Source: Oscillospiraceae bacterium (lineage in GTDB: Bacteria > Bacillota > Clostridia > Oscillospirales > Ruminococcaceae). Taken from it: 8,006 nucleotides of DNA. Under the pieces are notes generated by a model. That model saw only the letters and a program-made list of their open reading frames with translations, ran no database searches and was not told the DNA's origin. The stretch lies in assembly GCA_009784765.1 (NCBI GenBank), contig WQXP01000044.1, positions 1 to 8,006 on the forward strand, given 5' to 3'. Positions 1 through 5,829 of the stretch are shown piece after piece. Each line of letters starts with the position of its first letter. Within the stretch, counting starts at the first letter, position 1. The position numbers were made by a program, and so were the translations under genes.

Positions 1-303
1 ATGCCGGACGGAACTATTTCGATTACTCCTTTTAGTGCACCCGGAAGGCGGCTTGAAGTTACAACAATGGGAAATCTAAATGGAACGCGGCTTCGAATTT
101 GGAACAGCAGTAATTTTCTCGAGCAAAGGTTCTATCTTCCTCAAATTAGCGGAAGCGGCGGGCATCGCCGAATTGTGCCTGTGTACAATGTCGGGATTGG
201 GTTAGATGTCGAAGGAGGAAGCACAGCTAATGGCGCTCAGTTACAGACCTGGCAATGGGACAGCAGCGCGTTAAATCAGCAGTTTTTGTTTATACGGGTG
301 TGA
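1..303 (+). CDS. Ricin-type beta-trefoil lectin domain protein, C-terminal part
   Basis: The visible 100 residues end at a TGA at 301-303. They look like the last part of a ricin B / beta-trefoil carbohydrate-binding module. Two trefoil-like subdomains can be seen: one with GRRLEV...NGTRLRIWNSS...EQRFYL and one with GLDVEGG...NGAQLQTWQWDSS..NQQFLF. The second keeps the Q-x-W signature (QTW) and the usual ending at a hydrophobic strand. A full trefoil has three subdomains, so at least one is missing on the left. The ATG at base 1 is therefore probably an internal Met of a larger protein. Such modules sit at the C-terminus of secreted glycoside hydrolases or other exported proteins and bind sugars, but the catalytic part, if any, lies outside the window. 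The gene is convergent with the ferredoxin gene and shares the hairpin between them. Confidence is good for the lectin fold, and nothing can be said about the whole protein. Confidence 0.75.
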   Translation: MPDGTISITPFSAPGRRLEVTTMGNLNGTRLRIWNSSNFLEQRFYLPQISGSGGHRRIVPVYNVGIGLDVEGGSTANGAQLQTWQWDSSALNQQFLFIRV

Positions 304-307
304 ATTT

Positions 308-353
308 ACACAAACTTCCCCCGCCGTTCATGACGGCGGGGGAAGTTTTGTGT
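308..353. terminator. Bidirectional Rho-independent-type terminator hairpin
   Basis: A near-perfect inverted repeat: left arm 308-327 and right arm 333-353 pair over about 20 bp with one bulged base, around a 5-base loop (328-332). The core is GC-rich (CCCCCGCCGT / ACGGCGGGGG). On the + strand the right arm runs into GTTTTGTGTTCTT, a T-rich but interrupted tail. It begins 4 bases after the lectin stop codon and lies 13 bases past the ferredoxin stop on the other strand, so it can end transcription of both convergent genes. Confidence 0.85.
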
Positions 354-366
354 TCTTCAAGGTTCT

Positions 367-531
367 TTAGCCTTCGACAATCGCGTCTACGGGGCAAGAG
401 GGTACACAGGCACCGCAGCTGATGCAATCTCCGTTGATTGTGTACTTGCCGTCGCCTTCGACAATCGCGCTTACAGGACAATCGGGAACGCAAGCCCCGC
501 AACTGATGCAGTTGTCATTGATTACATACAT
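367..531 (-). CDS. 2[4Fe-4S] ferredoxin, clostridial type (54 aa)
   Basis: A small acidic electron carrier in the cytoplasm of anaerobes, serving partners such as pyruvate:ferredoxin oxidoreductase and hydrogenase (family knowledge). The protein begins MYVINDN and carries two CxxCxxCxxxCP motifs: C8, C11, C14, C18 and C36, C39, C42, C46. Each motif is followed by the typical (S/D)AIVEG stretch, and the total length matches clostridial ferredoxins of about 55 aa. The start ATG (529-531) has a GGAGG site (540-544) 8 bases upstream. The two halves are nearly identical: C8-G26 and C36-G54 differ at only two positions. It lies 51 bases downstream of the large Cys-rich gene on the same strand and ends just before the shared terminator. 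I found no convincing promoter of its own, so it may be read from upstream. It is shorter than many gene-finder cut-offs and easily missed. Confidence 0.95.
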   Translation of the reverse strand: MYVINDNCISCGACVPDCPVSAIVEGDGKYTINGDCISCGACVPSCPVDAIVEG

Positions 532-567
532 GGTTTTTTCCTCCGTTAAGTTGTGTTAATATATTAC

Positions 568-582
568 TCCGAAAAGTTCGGA
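568..582 (-). repeat. Short perfect hairpin between large gene and ferredoxin
   Basis: TCCGAA (568-573), a three-base spacer, then TTCGGA (577-582) form a perfect 6-bp inverted repeat directly after the stop codon of the large gene. No T-run follows on the minus strand, so it is not a convincing terminator. The central 11 bases (CGAAAAGTTCG) recur at 4562-4572, just upstream of the large gene's promoter. It could be a weak attenuating hairpin or a protein-binding palindrome ahead of the ferredoxin gene. Confidence 0.4.
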
Positions 583-3500
583 CTAATAGACAATCGAAAC
601 ATAGCCAATAGGATAATCACTCACGTGGCTAGCGTGTGGTTCGAAGCGGATGTTTTCGGGTTCGCCCTCAAACTCCTGAACGGCAATTAACGCCCCTGCG
701 GGAAGGCCGCGCCGCATAATCCCTGCGAACAGCACGTCTGTCGGGCCGGACATGAAGTTGATGAAAGTTCCTGTGAACAGCCGAGTCGCCCTGCGTTCGC
801 CGGAGGTTTGAATTTCGTGTTCCGGGTCGTACAGAGTAATGCCGTCTCCGACTATACGGAACAAGACATCTAAGTCATCGCCCGGTCGGATTGCCACATC
901 ATGAAAATAGCGGATTACATTCTCTCTCGCGTCGATTTCCACGCGCAACACCCCTTGACAGATGCAGTCATTCTCGCTGTATTCGCACTGAATGCACGCC
1001 CCTTGTTGGCAGATTGGCGGCCCGTTCGGGCGTTGGCAGGCTCTGCGGGCACAGGTCGGCGGGCAGGTATCGAACACGCTCGGCAAGCCGATAATGTGTA
1101 CGAGGATTTGGAGTGCGTCTTCAATTGTGGGTCCATTCCCGCGTGAATACACACTTCGTGCCGCATTATATGCGACGGTGCAATCGCCGTTGAAAGGCGC
1201 GGAGGTGATTTTGTCGGACAAGCCGATTATATAACGCAACATCTCCAAGCCGTCTTCAATCGTAACTCTGCCGTCGCCGTTAATATCTCCGCGAACAAAG
1301 GCGAAACATTTACAGCGCGCTCTTTCACAGATTTCGCACCCGATGATTCGAACACGCCTGATTGCTGCGTCTCCGAAAATTTCAATGTCTTCAACAGAAC
1401 CGGTATAGTGCTGAACCGCTAAAACTGCACCCGCGTCCCACAATTGAGTCATTCCTCCTGCGATTACCGTACGTCCGTCTGCGTCCTGCTCGAACATCGG
1501 AACAGAGCCGCGCGGCCAATCGTGATTTGTGAGGGTTCCGACTGTTCCTGAAACTTCAAATTCAAACTCAAACGCCCCTGTGATTGGCACTTCGTTATGA
1601 TACATAATCATTTTTCTGACAGCGTCAATCATTACGAAAAGCTTGTTTACACTGGTGTCATCTGCCGGGCAAGCACCACACTCACACTGAACTTCTGTTC
1701 TAATCACATCAGAGTTTATGAGAATCGGTATTCTAATCCGCTTTGCACAGCCCGAAAAGCTCTGCACTGCCATCAGCGTTCCCTCACGAAGCCGACCTGT
1801 AACCGTTCCGCTGAGCATAAACTCACTGCCCTCTGACTCTGCGGCAGCGGTAAATCGGGCGTTGCTCTCGACAGTAATCGTTCCGACTGCTCCGAAAGCG
1901 GAGAAGCGGAAAGCGAAAGGCCTGTCTCTCATCTCGACGTTGTTATAATAGCTGATTGTCCCCTTGCTCCAGTCAATCACGGCACGAAGCCCGAGACAAT
2001 CGCAGATATAATTCCCGCAACCCAAGCAACAGCGGCACATCAACACAGGACGCGAACACTCCTCGCACTCTTTGCACGTGCATTCGAACAAGCCGCAATT
2101 GTCGCAGCACATACAATTCACCATGACGCACTGCTCGCAGGTAATCCGCTCGAGTTTTGTAATCACGTTGCCCGTCTGTATGTCGATTTCACTTCCTTCT
2201 GCGTAGAGCTGTGTCAAGAAAAGCCTTCCCGCAAGCCAAGGCGAACCCATCACCCCCGCGATTACGACTTCCCCCGTATCAGAGTTAATCGGGGCAGACA
2301 TCACCGAGTTTACGGGCCAGCGCGGGCCGTTCGTGCCGTTGGGCCGTGAGAACTCATACACATCACCGCGGACAAAAAAGCGGAAGTCAAAGTCTGAGTG
2401 GATTGTGTTGTTGTTATAATACAGAATCACGTTGTCAACTTCGTTAATGACAACACTGAAAGTCAACGCCGTTACCACTTGGCAGCGGTCGCACTTACCG
2501 CAGACTCGCCCGCACGAATTACAGCAAGGGGCGTTCGGATTATTGTCGCAAGCGGCGCAACAGACACACTCTGCAAGCTTGCATTTTTCGCAGAGCTGAA
2601 TCGACGAACAGTAACACTGCCCGATAATACCTATGCTCGAAACAGGTGTTCCGCTAAAGGTGATTTTGTGCGGGCAGCCGCTGAAATCCTGTGTGGCAAT
2701 CAAAGTGTTTGCCGCAATGAAACCCGGAACTCCCCCCGCTATGGTGGAATCACCTGTGGCAGCTACTCGGAAAATCGCAGGAACAGAACCGGCGGGCCAA
2801 TTCGCAGGGACAATATCCCACAGAAAAGTATTCTCACCGCCGCGTACATTGAAAGAGTACGCAAGAGTCCCGATTATTTCCGTGTTGTTATAGTAGAAAA
2901 TCTTGCCTGCATTTCCGTCTATTACGACACTGAGCGTCGCGTCGACGGGGTTAGGATTAAACACGATTTTGCAGAGCGTACAGTCAGTTGCGCGGCAAGT
3001 CAGCGGATTTCCCGAGCATTGAGGTGGGTTTCCGAAAGGCATTCTCGACACAGCAAACACGACTTCCACCGACGTAATCGGCACATTTCCGGGCAACTTG
3101 AACCCGATGATTTCTTCGCCCTCCGCCGTTATTGAGGGAACAGAAATCACTTCCGCCAAGCGATTGTGTGCAGCGTGCCACGCATTCCACAGCGGGAAGT
3201 AAACATATCCTGCCGTCGCATACCAGCCGTTCGCAGGTTCGACTAAACTTCCTGTTGTGTTGGCGTTTCCGCGAGGAGTAACCACGCTTTGCCCGTTGAT
3301 TATAACTTCACTGATTGCAATTCGCGCATTATCCCACGTTGTCGGGGTTCGGCGAATATCCGCAAAAGGTAAAATGCCGAGTTCGGGAACGTAGTCAAAC
3401 CCGCCGCCTTCCGACATTAGGGCAAGCTGGAAAACTTCAAGAGGCGCGCCGCTTAAATCCAACGAAAGCCTGTGAGTTCTGTTATGGTCATCTAAGATAA

Positions 3501-4473
3501 TGACTGAGCTTCGGCGCATTTCCCCGGCGACAGCGTCAAGGGCGACTAACTGCAATCCGCGATAACCCCCTGTCGGGTCACCCGGAGGAGGGCAGGTCGT
3601 GCAGTTCGAAATTTTGCAAGTGCGGTGATTTCCCGAGCAGAACACACAATCGCAATTACCGCTGAGCAATCCGCAAGCGTTACAACACCGAATGCACAGA
3701 GCAAATCCGCCGGGGCAGAAAGTACAGCAAACACACGGAGTTTTCGCGCATTTTTTGCAGCAGACGCAATTGAACAATCCGCAAGTTTCACAGCAGATAC
3801 AATTGTCTTTTAATTTAGCGCAGAGTTCGCAGCAAGTACAGTCATGTTCGGGAAGCCCGCACTCGCCGCAGCAGATACACTCAGTAAACAGCTTGCAACC
3901 GAAGCAGAAGGCGTTCGATACAACAAAAGTAGCAGTTAAGTTCCAGGTCTCCGGAATGCTCAGCCCGTCACGCCCCGCATGAACGTGGGTTTCTAACCAC
4001 CCCGGCTGCGGAGTGTTGTGGGCTCGCGTGTTAATCGCCCACGTCCCTTGAGATATGGTGTCGATATGCACTTCCCGCAGCTCGACAACTACGTTGGGCC
4101 ACGGTTCGCGCATCACGTCCGACATAATGTACATTTCATCAATGCGCGTGATTGTTTCATCTACAGGAAGCGTTATCATAGCTTGATACACACCGTTCCC
4201 AGTGACTGTAACATTAGAGGAGGTATGCCATAACCCCCCGCCGCATTCCACGGCAAAGTAAACGGGGTAAGATAACCGCTCTGTCGCGGAGAGGACGAAG
4301 GTGTCGCCATCGTCATAGCCGAAATCGCTGTGATAATCGTACCACCAATCCGATTCCCATGCCTGTACGCGAAGACTTGAGGGGGTTAGCCCCCCCGACA
4401 CTGTCGCGGCAATCATCGCGAATGCCAAAAACAGCGATATAAGTTTGTTCCCTGTTTCTTTATGTTTTTTCAA
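583..4473 (-). CDS. Exported Cys-rich multi-repeat protein with internal dockerin-like module
   Basis: The product is about 1296 aa. Start choice: TTG at 4471-4473 gives MKKHKETGNK, then a hydrophobic stretch (residues 11-28) and a likely signal peptidase site after VQA (38). AAGGGAGAGG (4486-4495) lies 12 bases upstream. Earlier in-frame TTGs at 4500 and 4485 have purines directly abutting the start and no proper spacing. Order of regions: beta-rich N-domain (39-189); Cys cluster with 32 Cys (190-294); second beta-rich region (about 303-480); then five copies of a domain of about 105-123 aa (512-619, 670-778, 827-930, 943-1045, 1174-1296). These copies share an ID...I.YYNN motif, F.F.F strands, IAG, and L.A.Q.F.G. 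Small CxxC clusters separate most copies. A dockerin-like module sits at 1061-1131. The protein is probably extracellular and could join a cellulosome-like or surface assembly through a cohesin. I see no catalytic motif, LPXTG anchor or SLH domain. I do not recognise the repeat family. The role could be adhesion, scaffolding or metal binding; none is proven. Confidence 0.85.
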   Translation of the reverse strand: MKKHKETGNKLISLFLAFAMIAATVSGGLTPSSLRVQAWESDWWYDYHSDFGYDDGDTFVLSATERLSYPVYFAVECGGGLWHTSSNVTVTGNGVYQAMITLPVDETITRIDEMYIMSDVMREPWPNVVVELREVHIDTISQGTWAINTRAHNTPQPGWLETHVHAGRDGLSIPETWNLTATFVVSNAFCFGCKLFTECICCGECGLPEHDCTCCELCAKLKDNCICCETCGLFNCVCCKKCAKTPCVCCTFCPGGFALCIRCCNACGLLSGNCDCVFCSGNHRTCKISNCTTCPPPGDPTGGYRGLQLVALDAVAGEMRRSSVIILDDHNRTHRLSLDLSGAPLEVFQLALMSEGGGFDYVPELGILPFADIRRTPTTWDNARIAISEVIINGQSVVTPRGNANTTGSLVEPANGWYATAGYVYFPLWNAWHAAHNRLAEVISVPSITAEGEEIIGFKLPGNVPITSVEVVFAVSRMPFGNPPQCSGNPLTCRATDCTLCKIVFNPNPVDATLSVVIDGNAGKIFYYNNTEIIGTLAYSFNVRGGENTFLWDIVPANWPAGSVPAIFRVAATGDSTIAGGVPGFIAANTLIATQDFSGCPHKITFSGTPVSSIGIIGQCYCSSIQLCEKCKLAECVCCAACDNNPNAPCCNSCGRVCGKCDRCQVVTALTFSVVINEVDNVILYYNNNTIHSDFDFRFFVRGDVYEFSRPNGTNGPRWPVNSVMSAPINSDTGEVVIAGVMGSPWLAGRLFLTQLYAEGSEIDIQTGNVITKLERITCEQCVMVNCMCCDNCGLFECTCKECEECSRPVLMCRCCLGCGNYICDCLGLRAVIDWSKGTISYYNNVEMRDRPFAFRFSAFGAVGTITVESNARFTAAAESEGSEFMLSGTVTGRLREGTLMAVQSFSGCAKRIRIPILINSDVIRTEVQCECGACPADDTSVNKLFVMIDAVRKMIMYHNEVPITGAFEFEFEVSGTVGTLTNHDWPRGSVPMFEQDADGRTVIAGGMTQLWDAGAVLAVQHYTGSVEDIEIFGDAAIRRVRIIGCEICERARCKCFAFVRGDINGDGRVTIEDGLEMLRYIIGLSDKITSAPFNGDCTVAYNAARSVYSRGNGPTIEDALQILVHIIGLPSVFDTCPPTCARRACQRPNGPPICQQGACIQCEYSENDCICQGVLRVEIDARENVIRYFHDVAIRPGDDLDVLFRIVGDGITLYDPEHEIQTSGERRATRLFTGTFINFMSGPTDVLFAGIMRRGLPAGALIAVQEFEGEPENIRFEPHASHVSDYPIGYVSIVY
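586..2940 (-). repeat. Five diverged copies of an unrecognised beta-rich protein domain
   Basis: Copies lie at 2617-2940, 2140-2466, 1684-1995, 1339-1647 and 586-954. Shared features in order: a strand of the type L.V.ID; I.YYNN or a variant (YYNNN, YHNE, YFHD); a F.F.F strand followed by G; W..GSVP in copies 1 and 4, with WPVNSV in copy 2; IAG or FAG; a G.L.A.Q.F.G strand (L.TQLYAEG in copy 2); and an I-rich end leading into a Cys pair. The copies are clearly related in protein but well diverged in DNA, so the duplication is old. The last copy forms the C-terminus and lacks a following Cys cluster. The motif order suggests a beta-sandwich; that is inference. Confidence 0.7.
1081..1293 (-). 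other. Dockerin-like module inside the large protein
   Basis: Residues 1061-1131 of the large protein. The first segment has a full calcium loop of the dockerin/EF-hand type: D1063, N1065, D1067, T1071, D1074 (GDINGDGRVTIED), followed by helix GLEMLRYIIGL. The second segment repeats the helix part (PTIEDALQILVHIIGL), but its loop reads YSRGNG in place of D-x-N-x-D, so the first acidic ligands are lost. Dockerins normally sit at a protein's C-terminus and plug into cohesins of a scaffoldin. This one is followed by a Cys cluster and a whole repeat domain. Recognition as a dockerin-family module is confident; binding of a cohesin is not shown. Confidence 0.8.
3592..3906 (-). other. Cysteine cluster with CxCCxxC tandem units
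   Basis: Residues 190-294 of the large protein hold 32 cysteines in 105 residues. The core (199-253) is a tandem of five units C-x-C-C-x2-C separated by 4 or 6 residues, for example CICCGEC, CTCCELC, CICCETC, CVCCKKC and CVCCTFC. Shorter clusters of similar style follow each of the first four repeat domains. Two readings are possible: disulfide-knotted spacers in an exported protein, or metallothionein/zinc-ribbon-like metal sites. Confidence 0.8.
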
Positions 4474-4530
4474 AATATACCCCAACCTCTCCCTTAACAA
4501 CTCCCACTAAGCGGGAAACGTACTATAATA

Positions 4531-4559
4531 ATTATATAACACATTACCGCCATTGTCAA
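4531..4559 (-). promoter_or_regulatory. Consensus sigma-A promoter for the large Cys-rich gene
   Basis: On the minus strand a perfect TTGACA (4554-4559) and a perfect TATAAT (4531-4536) are separated by exactly 17 bases. The predicted transcript start is near 4524, about 50 bases upstream of the TTG start at 4473. It drives the large gene and possibly the ferredoxin gene behind it. Confidence 0.9.
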
Positions 4560-4560
4560 G

Positions 4561-4618
4561 ACGAAAAGTTCGTGAATTTTACCAAAATTATCGACAAGTT
4601 TTTGTGCAACTTTACCAA
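4561..4618. promoter_or_regulatory. Cluster of short palindromes and a direct repeat upstream of the promoter
   Basis: The stretch between the tgl stop and the -35 box holds ACGAA-aag-TTCGT (4561-4573), AATTTT-acc-AAAATT (4575-4589) and AAGTT-N7-AACTT (about 4597-4613). It also has an 8-bp direct repeat TTTACCAA at 4578-4585 and 4611-4618, 33 bp apart, close to three helical turns. The position directly upstream of -35 fits activator or repressor binding. This is inferred from arrangement only; AT-rich DNA makes short palindromes by chance. I saw no clear terminator for tgl here. Confidence 0.35.
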
Positions 4619-4621
4619 GAA

Positions 4622-5368
4622 CTAAACGTAACTGATATGTTCAGGGCGGCTTTCGCGGCGAGGTGTCAGAAGCGCGGGAGCAAATTCTCGCCAGACTGCC
4701 ACGGGCTGCCCGCGTTCGCTTTTCTCGAGAACGTCGGCGAGTTTCTTCCAGTCCGGGCGTGCCGCCTTGTCCATGAGGTATGCGTCGCGGGGGTTGCCGT
4801 CTTTGCGCTTGGCATTCAGGGACGCTAAGATTTGCTCTGCCCTTGCGATTCCGATTCCGTGACCGTAGTATCTGCCGTCCCCGAGGACAATCACGTTTTC
4901 GCCTTGCCACTGAGGGAGTTCAGGGGCATGGTCGGGGTTCGCGAAGTAGGCTCTGTCTCCGACAGTCAGCGACGCACCGCGCAAATCTTGCATAGTTCCG
5001 ACGCTTTTCAGGAGCGGGTCGCGAATGTCCCAATCCATGAGGTAAATCGACTTGAAGGTTTTGTTAAACAAGTCGTCGCCGTAGGTTTCAAGAATTGCCT
5101 TGTAGTAGACGATGAGCATGGCGGTCGCGCATTCTGTTGCGTAGAGGTGTCCGTTAGCGTAAATGTCGCGAATCGCACTTGCACTGTCAACTGTCAATTG
5201 TCCGTTGTCAGCTGAAAGCCTCCAGCCGCCGTTGCTCGAGAGCGTCCAGTAATCCTCATTACAGCGGGCGTTCTTGAACACGGCGAAGCGCAGCCCGCTC
5301 CTGTTGAGTGCGATTGCCGCCTCTGCGATTGCTTGCCTGAGTTTTGATTCGAAAGTTTGCTGTGTCAT
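4622..5368 (-). CDS. tgl: Protein-glutamine gamma-glutamyltransferase (transglutaminase), Tgl family
   Basis: The enzyme forms gamma-glutamyl-epsilon-lysyl crosslinks between proteins. In Bacillus, Tgl crosslinks spore-coat proteins such as GerQ. The 248-aa product matches the Bacillus Tgl sequence I remember over most of its length: SGLRFAVF, AIRDI.ANG, YATECATAM, YYKAIL.T.GDD.FN, DWDIR, WQGENVIVLGDGRYYGHGIGI, LN.KRK.G....AYLM. Catalytic residues are present: C80 with E79 before it (C116/E115 in B. subtilis), E157 in QGEN, and H170 in GHGIGI. It lacks about 35 N-terminal residues of the Bacillus protein and has a C-terminal tail of about 35 residues rich in charged residues. The start ATG (5366-5368) has AAGGAGG (5378-5384) 9 bases upstream and an in-frame stop upstream. 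That ribosome site lies inside a long inverted repeat. Residues 46-63 carry a repeat-like segment (GGWRLS, DNGQLTVD). Its presence hints at a spore former. It lies 148 bases upstream of the large exported gene. Confidence 0.9.
   Translation of the reverse strand: MTQQTFESKLRQAIAEAAIALNRSGLRFAVFKNARCNEDYWTLSSNGGWRLSADNGQLTVDSASAIRDIYANGHLYATECATAMLIVYYKAILETYGDDLFNKTFKSIYLMDWDIRDPLLKSVGTMQDLRGASLTVGDRAYFANPDHAPELPQWQGENVIVLGDGRYYGHGIGIARAEQILASLNAKRKDGNPRDAYLMDKAARPDWKKLADVLEKSERGQPVAVWREFAPALLTPRRESRPEHISYV
5180..5233 (-). repeat. Repeat-like NGGWRL/NGQLTVD segment inside tgl
   Basis: On the minus strand 5183-5210 reads as near-tandem 7-8-mers (GACAACG, GACAATTG, ACAGTTG, ACAGTG). The translation, GGWRL then DNGQLTVDS, resembles the peptide made by short dispersed repeats seen in unrelated bacteria. 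It stays in frame and lies between the conserved YW strand and SAIRDI of Tgl. Attribution to a dispersed repeat is from memory and tentative. Confidence 0.35.
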
Positions 5369-5377
5369 ATGTAGAAG

Positions 5378-5429
5378 CCTCCTTGTTTTTTCGTATAGTC
5401 GTTTGAGTTACTATATGAAAACAAGGAGG
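5378..5429. repeat. Long inverted repeat covering the tgl ribosome binding site
   Basis: CCTCCTTGTTTT (5378-5389) is perfectly complementary to AAAACAAGGAGG (5418-5429). After a two-base bulge (5390-5391) pairing continues between 5392-5399 and 5410-5417 with one mismatch, leaving a 10-base loop (5400-5409). In a minus-strand transcript that enters from the toxin gene, the tgl Shine-Dalgarno AAGGAGG would pair with an upstream CCTCCTT. No U-run follows on either strand, so it is not a standard terminator. A possible -10 (TATAGT, 5410-5415 on the minus strand) lies inside it; a start there would leave out the pairing arm. Confidence 0.7.
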
Positions 5430-5439
5430 ATTGAGTGAA

Positions 5440-5829
5440 TTAGCGAAAAAGTTCAAGAAAGTCTGCGGCTCTGAGAATTTTCGGGTGTTCGATTTCGAGA
5501 TTCAAGAAATGCTTATCGCCGCTGATAATCACGTCAACATTATGAAGTGTTGCAGCGTTCAAAATCGGTGCGTCTTTCGGGTCGTTGATAAGCGTGTTAG
5601 GGTGGCACGGTGCGGTAACTGTTTTGTAAAGAACGGAATCTAATAAAAGCTTGATTTCAAATGATTTATGGGGGAATTTTGCTTCAGTGATACGGCAAAG
5701 TTCTGCGATGCAGTAATCACATAAAATCAGGTTGTATTTTTTTGAAGAAAGCGTCAACGCCATCGCCGGAACTGAATTCGGATACAACAAGGCTGAAACA
5801 AGAATGTTTGTATCAACGAGTACCGTCAT
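5440..5829 (-). CDS. PIN-domain toxin (VapC-like ribonuclease) of a toxin-antitoxin pair
   Basis: The 129-aa product is a complete PIN domain. These toxins are Mg2+-dependent RNases that stop growth by cutting RNA when not held by their antitoxin; the RNA target cannot be read from sequence. Acidic active-site residues are in the expected places: D6 in MTVLVDTNILVSAL, E43 in CIAELCRI, D83/D86 in NDPKDAPILNAA and D105 in IISGDKHFL. The NDPKDxxIL...A....vD.IISGDKHFL pattern matches the family often annotated as putative toxin-antitoxin component, PIN family. The start ATG (5827-5829) overlaps the antitoxin stop as ATGA, which predicts translational coupling. GGAGAGG (5840-5846) lies 10 bases upstream. 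The stop is TAA at 5440-5442. All catalytic residues are intact, so it is probably functional. Confidence 0.92.
   Translation of the reverse strand: MTVLVDTNILVSALLYPNSVPAMALTLSSKKYNLILCDYCIAELCRITEAKFPHKSFEIKLLLDSVLYKTVTAPCHPNTLINDPKDAPILNAATLHNVDVIISGDKHFLNLEIEHPKILRAADFLELFR

Noticed and set aside
290..502. A 70-codon Arg-rich frame on the - strand
   Set aside because: It overlaps the 54-aa ferredoxin in another frame and runs through the terminator.
1936..1952. TTATAAT-like -10 motifs on the + strand inside the large gene (also near 2408 and 2890)
   Set aside because: They are the reverse complement of codons for the conserved YYNN motif, so protein conservation explains the recurrence.
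2398..3135. A 245-codon open frame on the + strand inside the large gene
   Set aside because: It is antisense to repeat domains 1 and 2 and adjoining parts of the large protein, its product is rich in Arg with no recognisable domain, and it lacks a ribosome site; codon bias of the real gene explains it.
4474..4500. Longer start of the large gene at TTG 4500
   Set aside because: The GGGAG abuts that TTG with no spacing, and it adds MLRERLGYI before what is a normal signal-peptide start MKKHKETGNK; kept only as a less likely option.
5431..5643. A + strand open frame preceded by AAGGAGG
   Set aside because: The AAGGAGG is the second arm of the inverted repeat, only one base separates it from the TTG start, and the frame is antisense to the PIN toxin.
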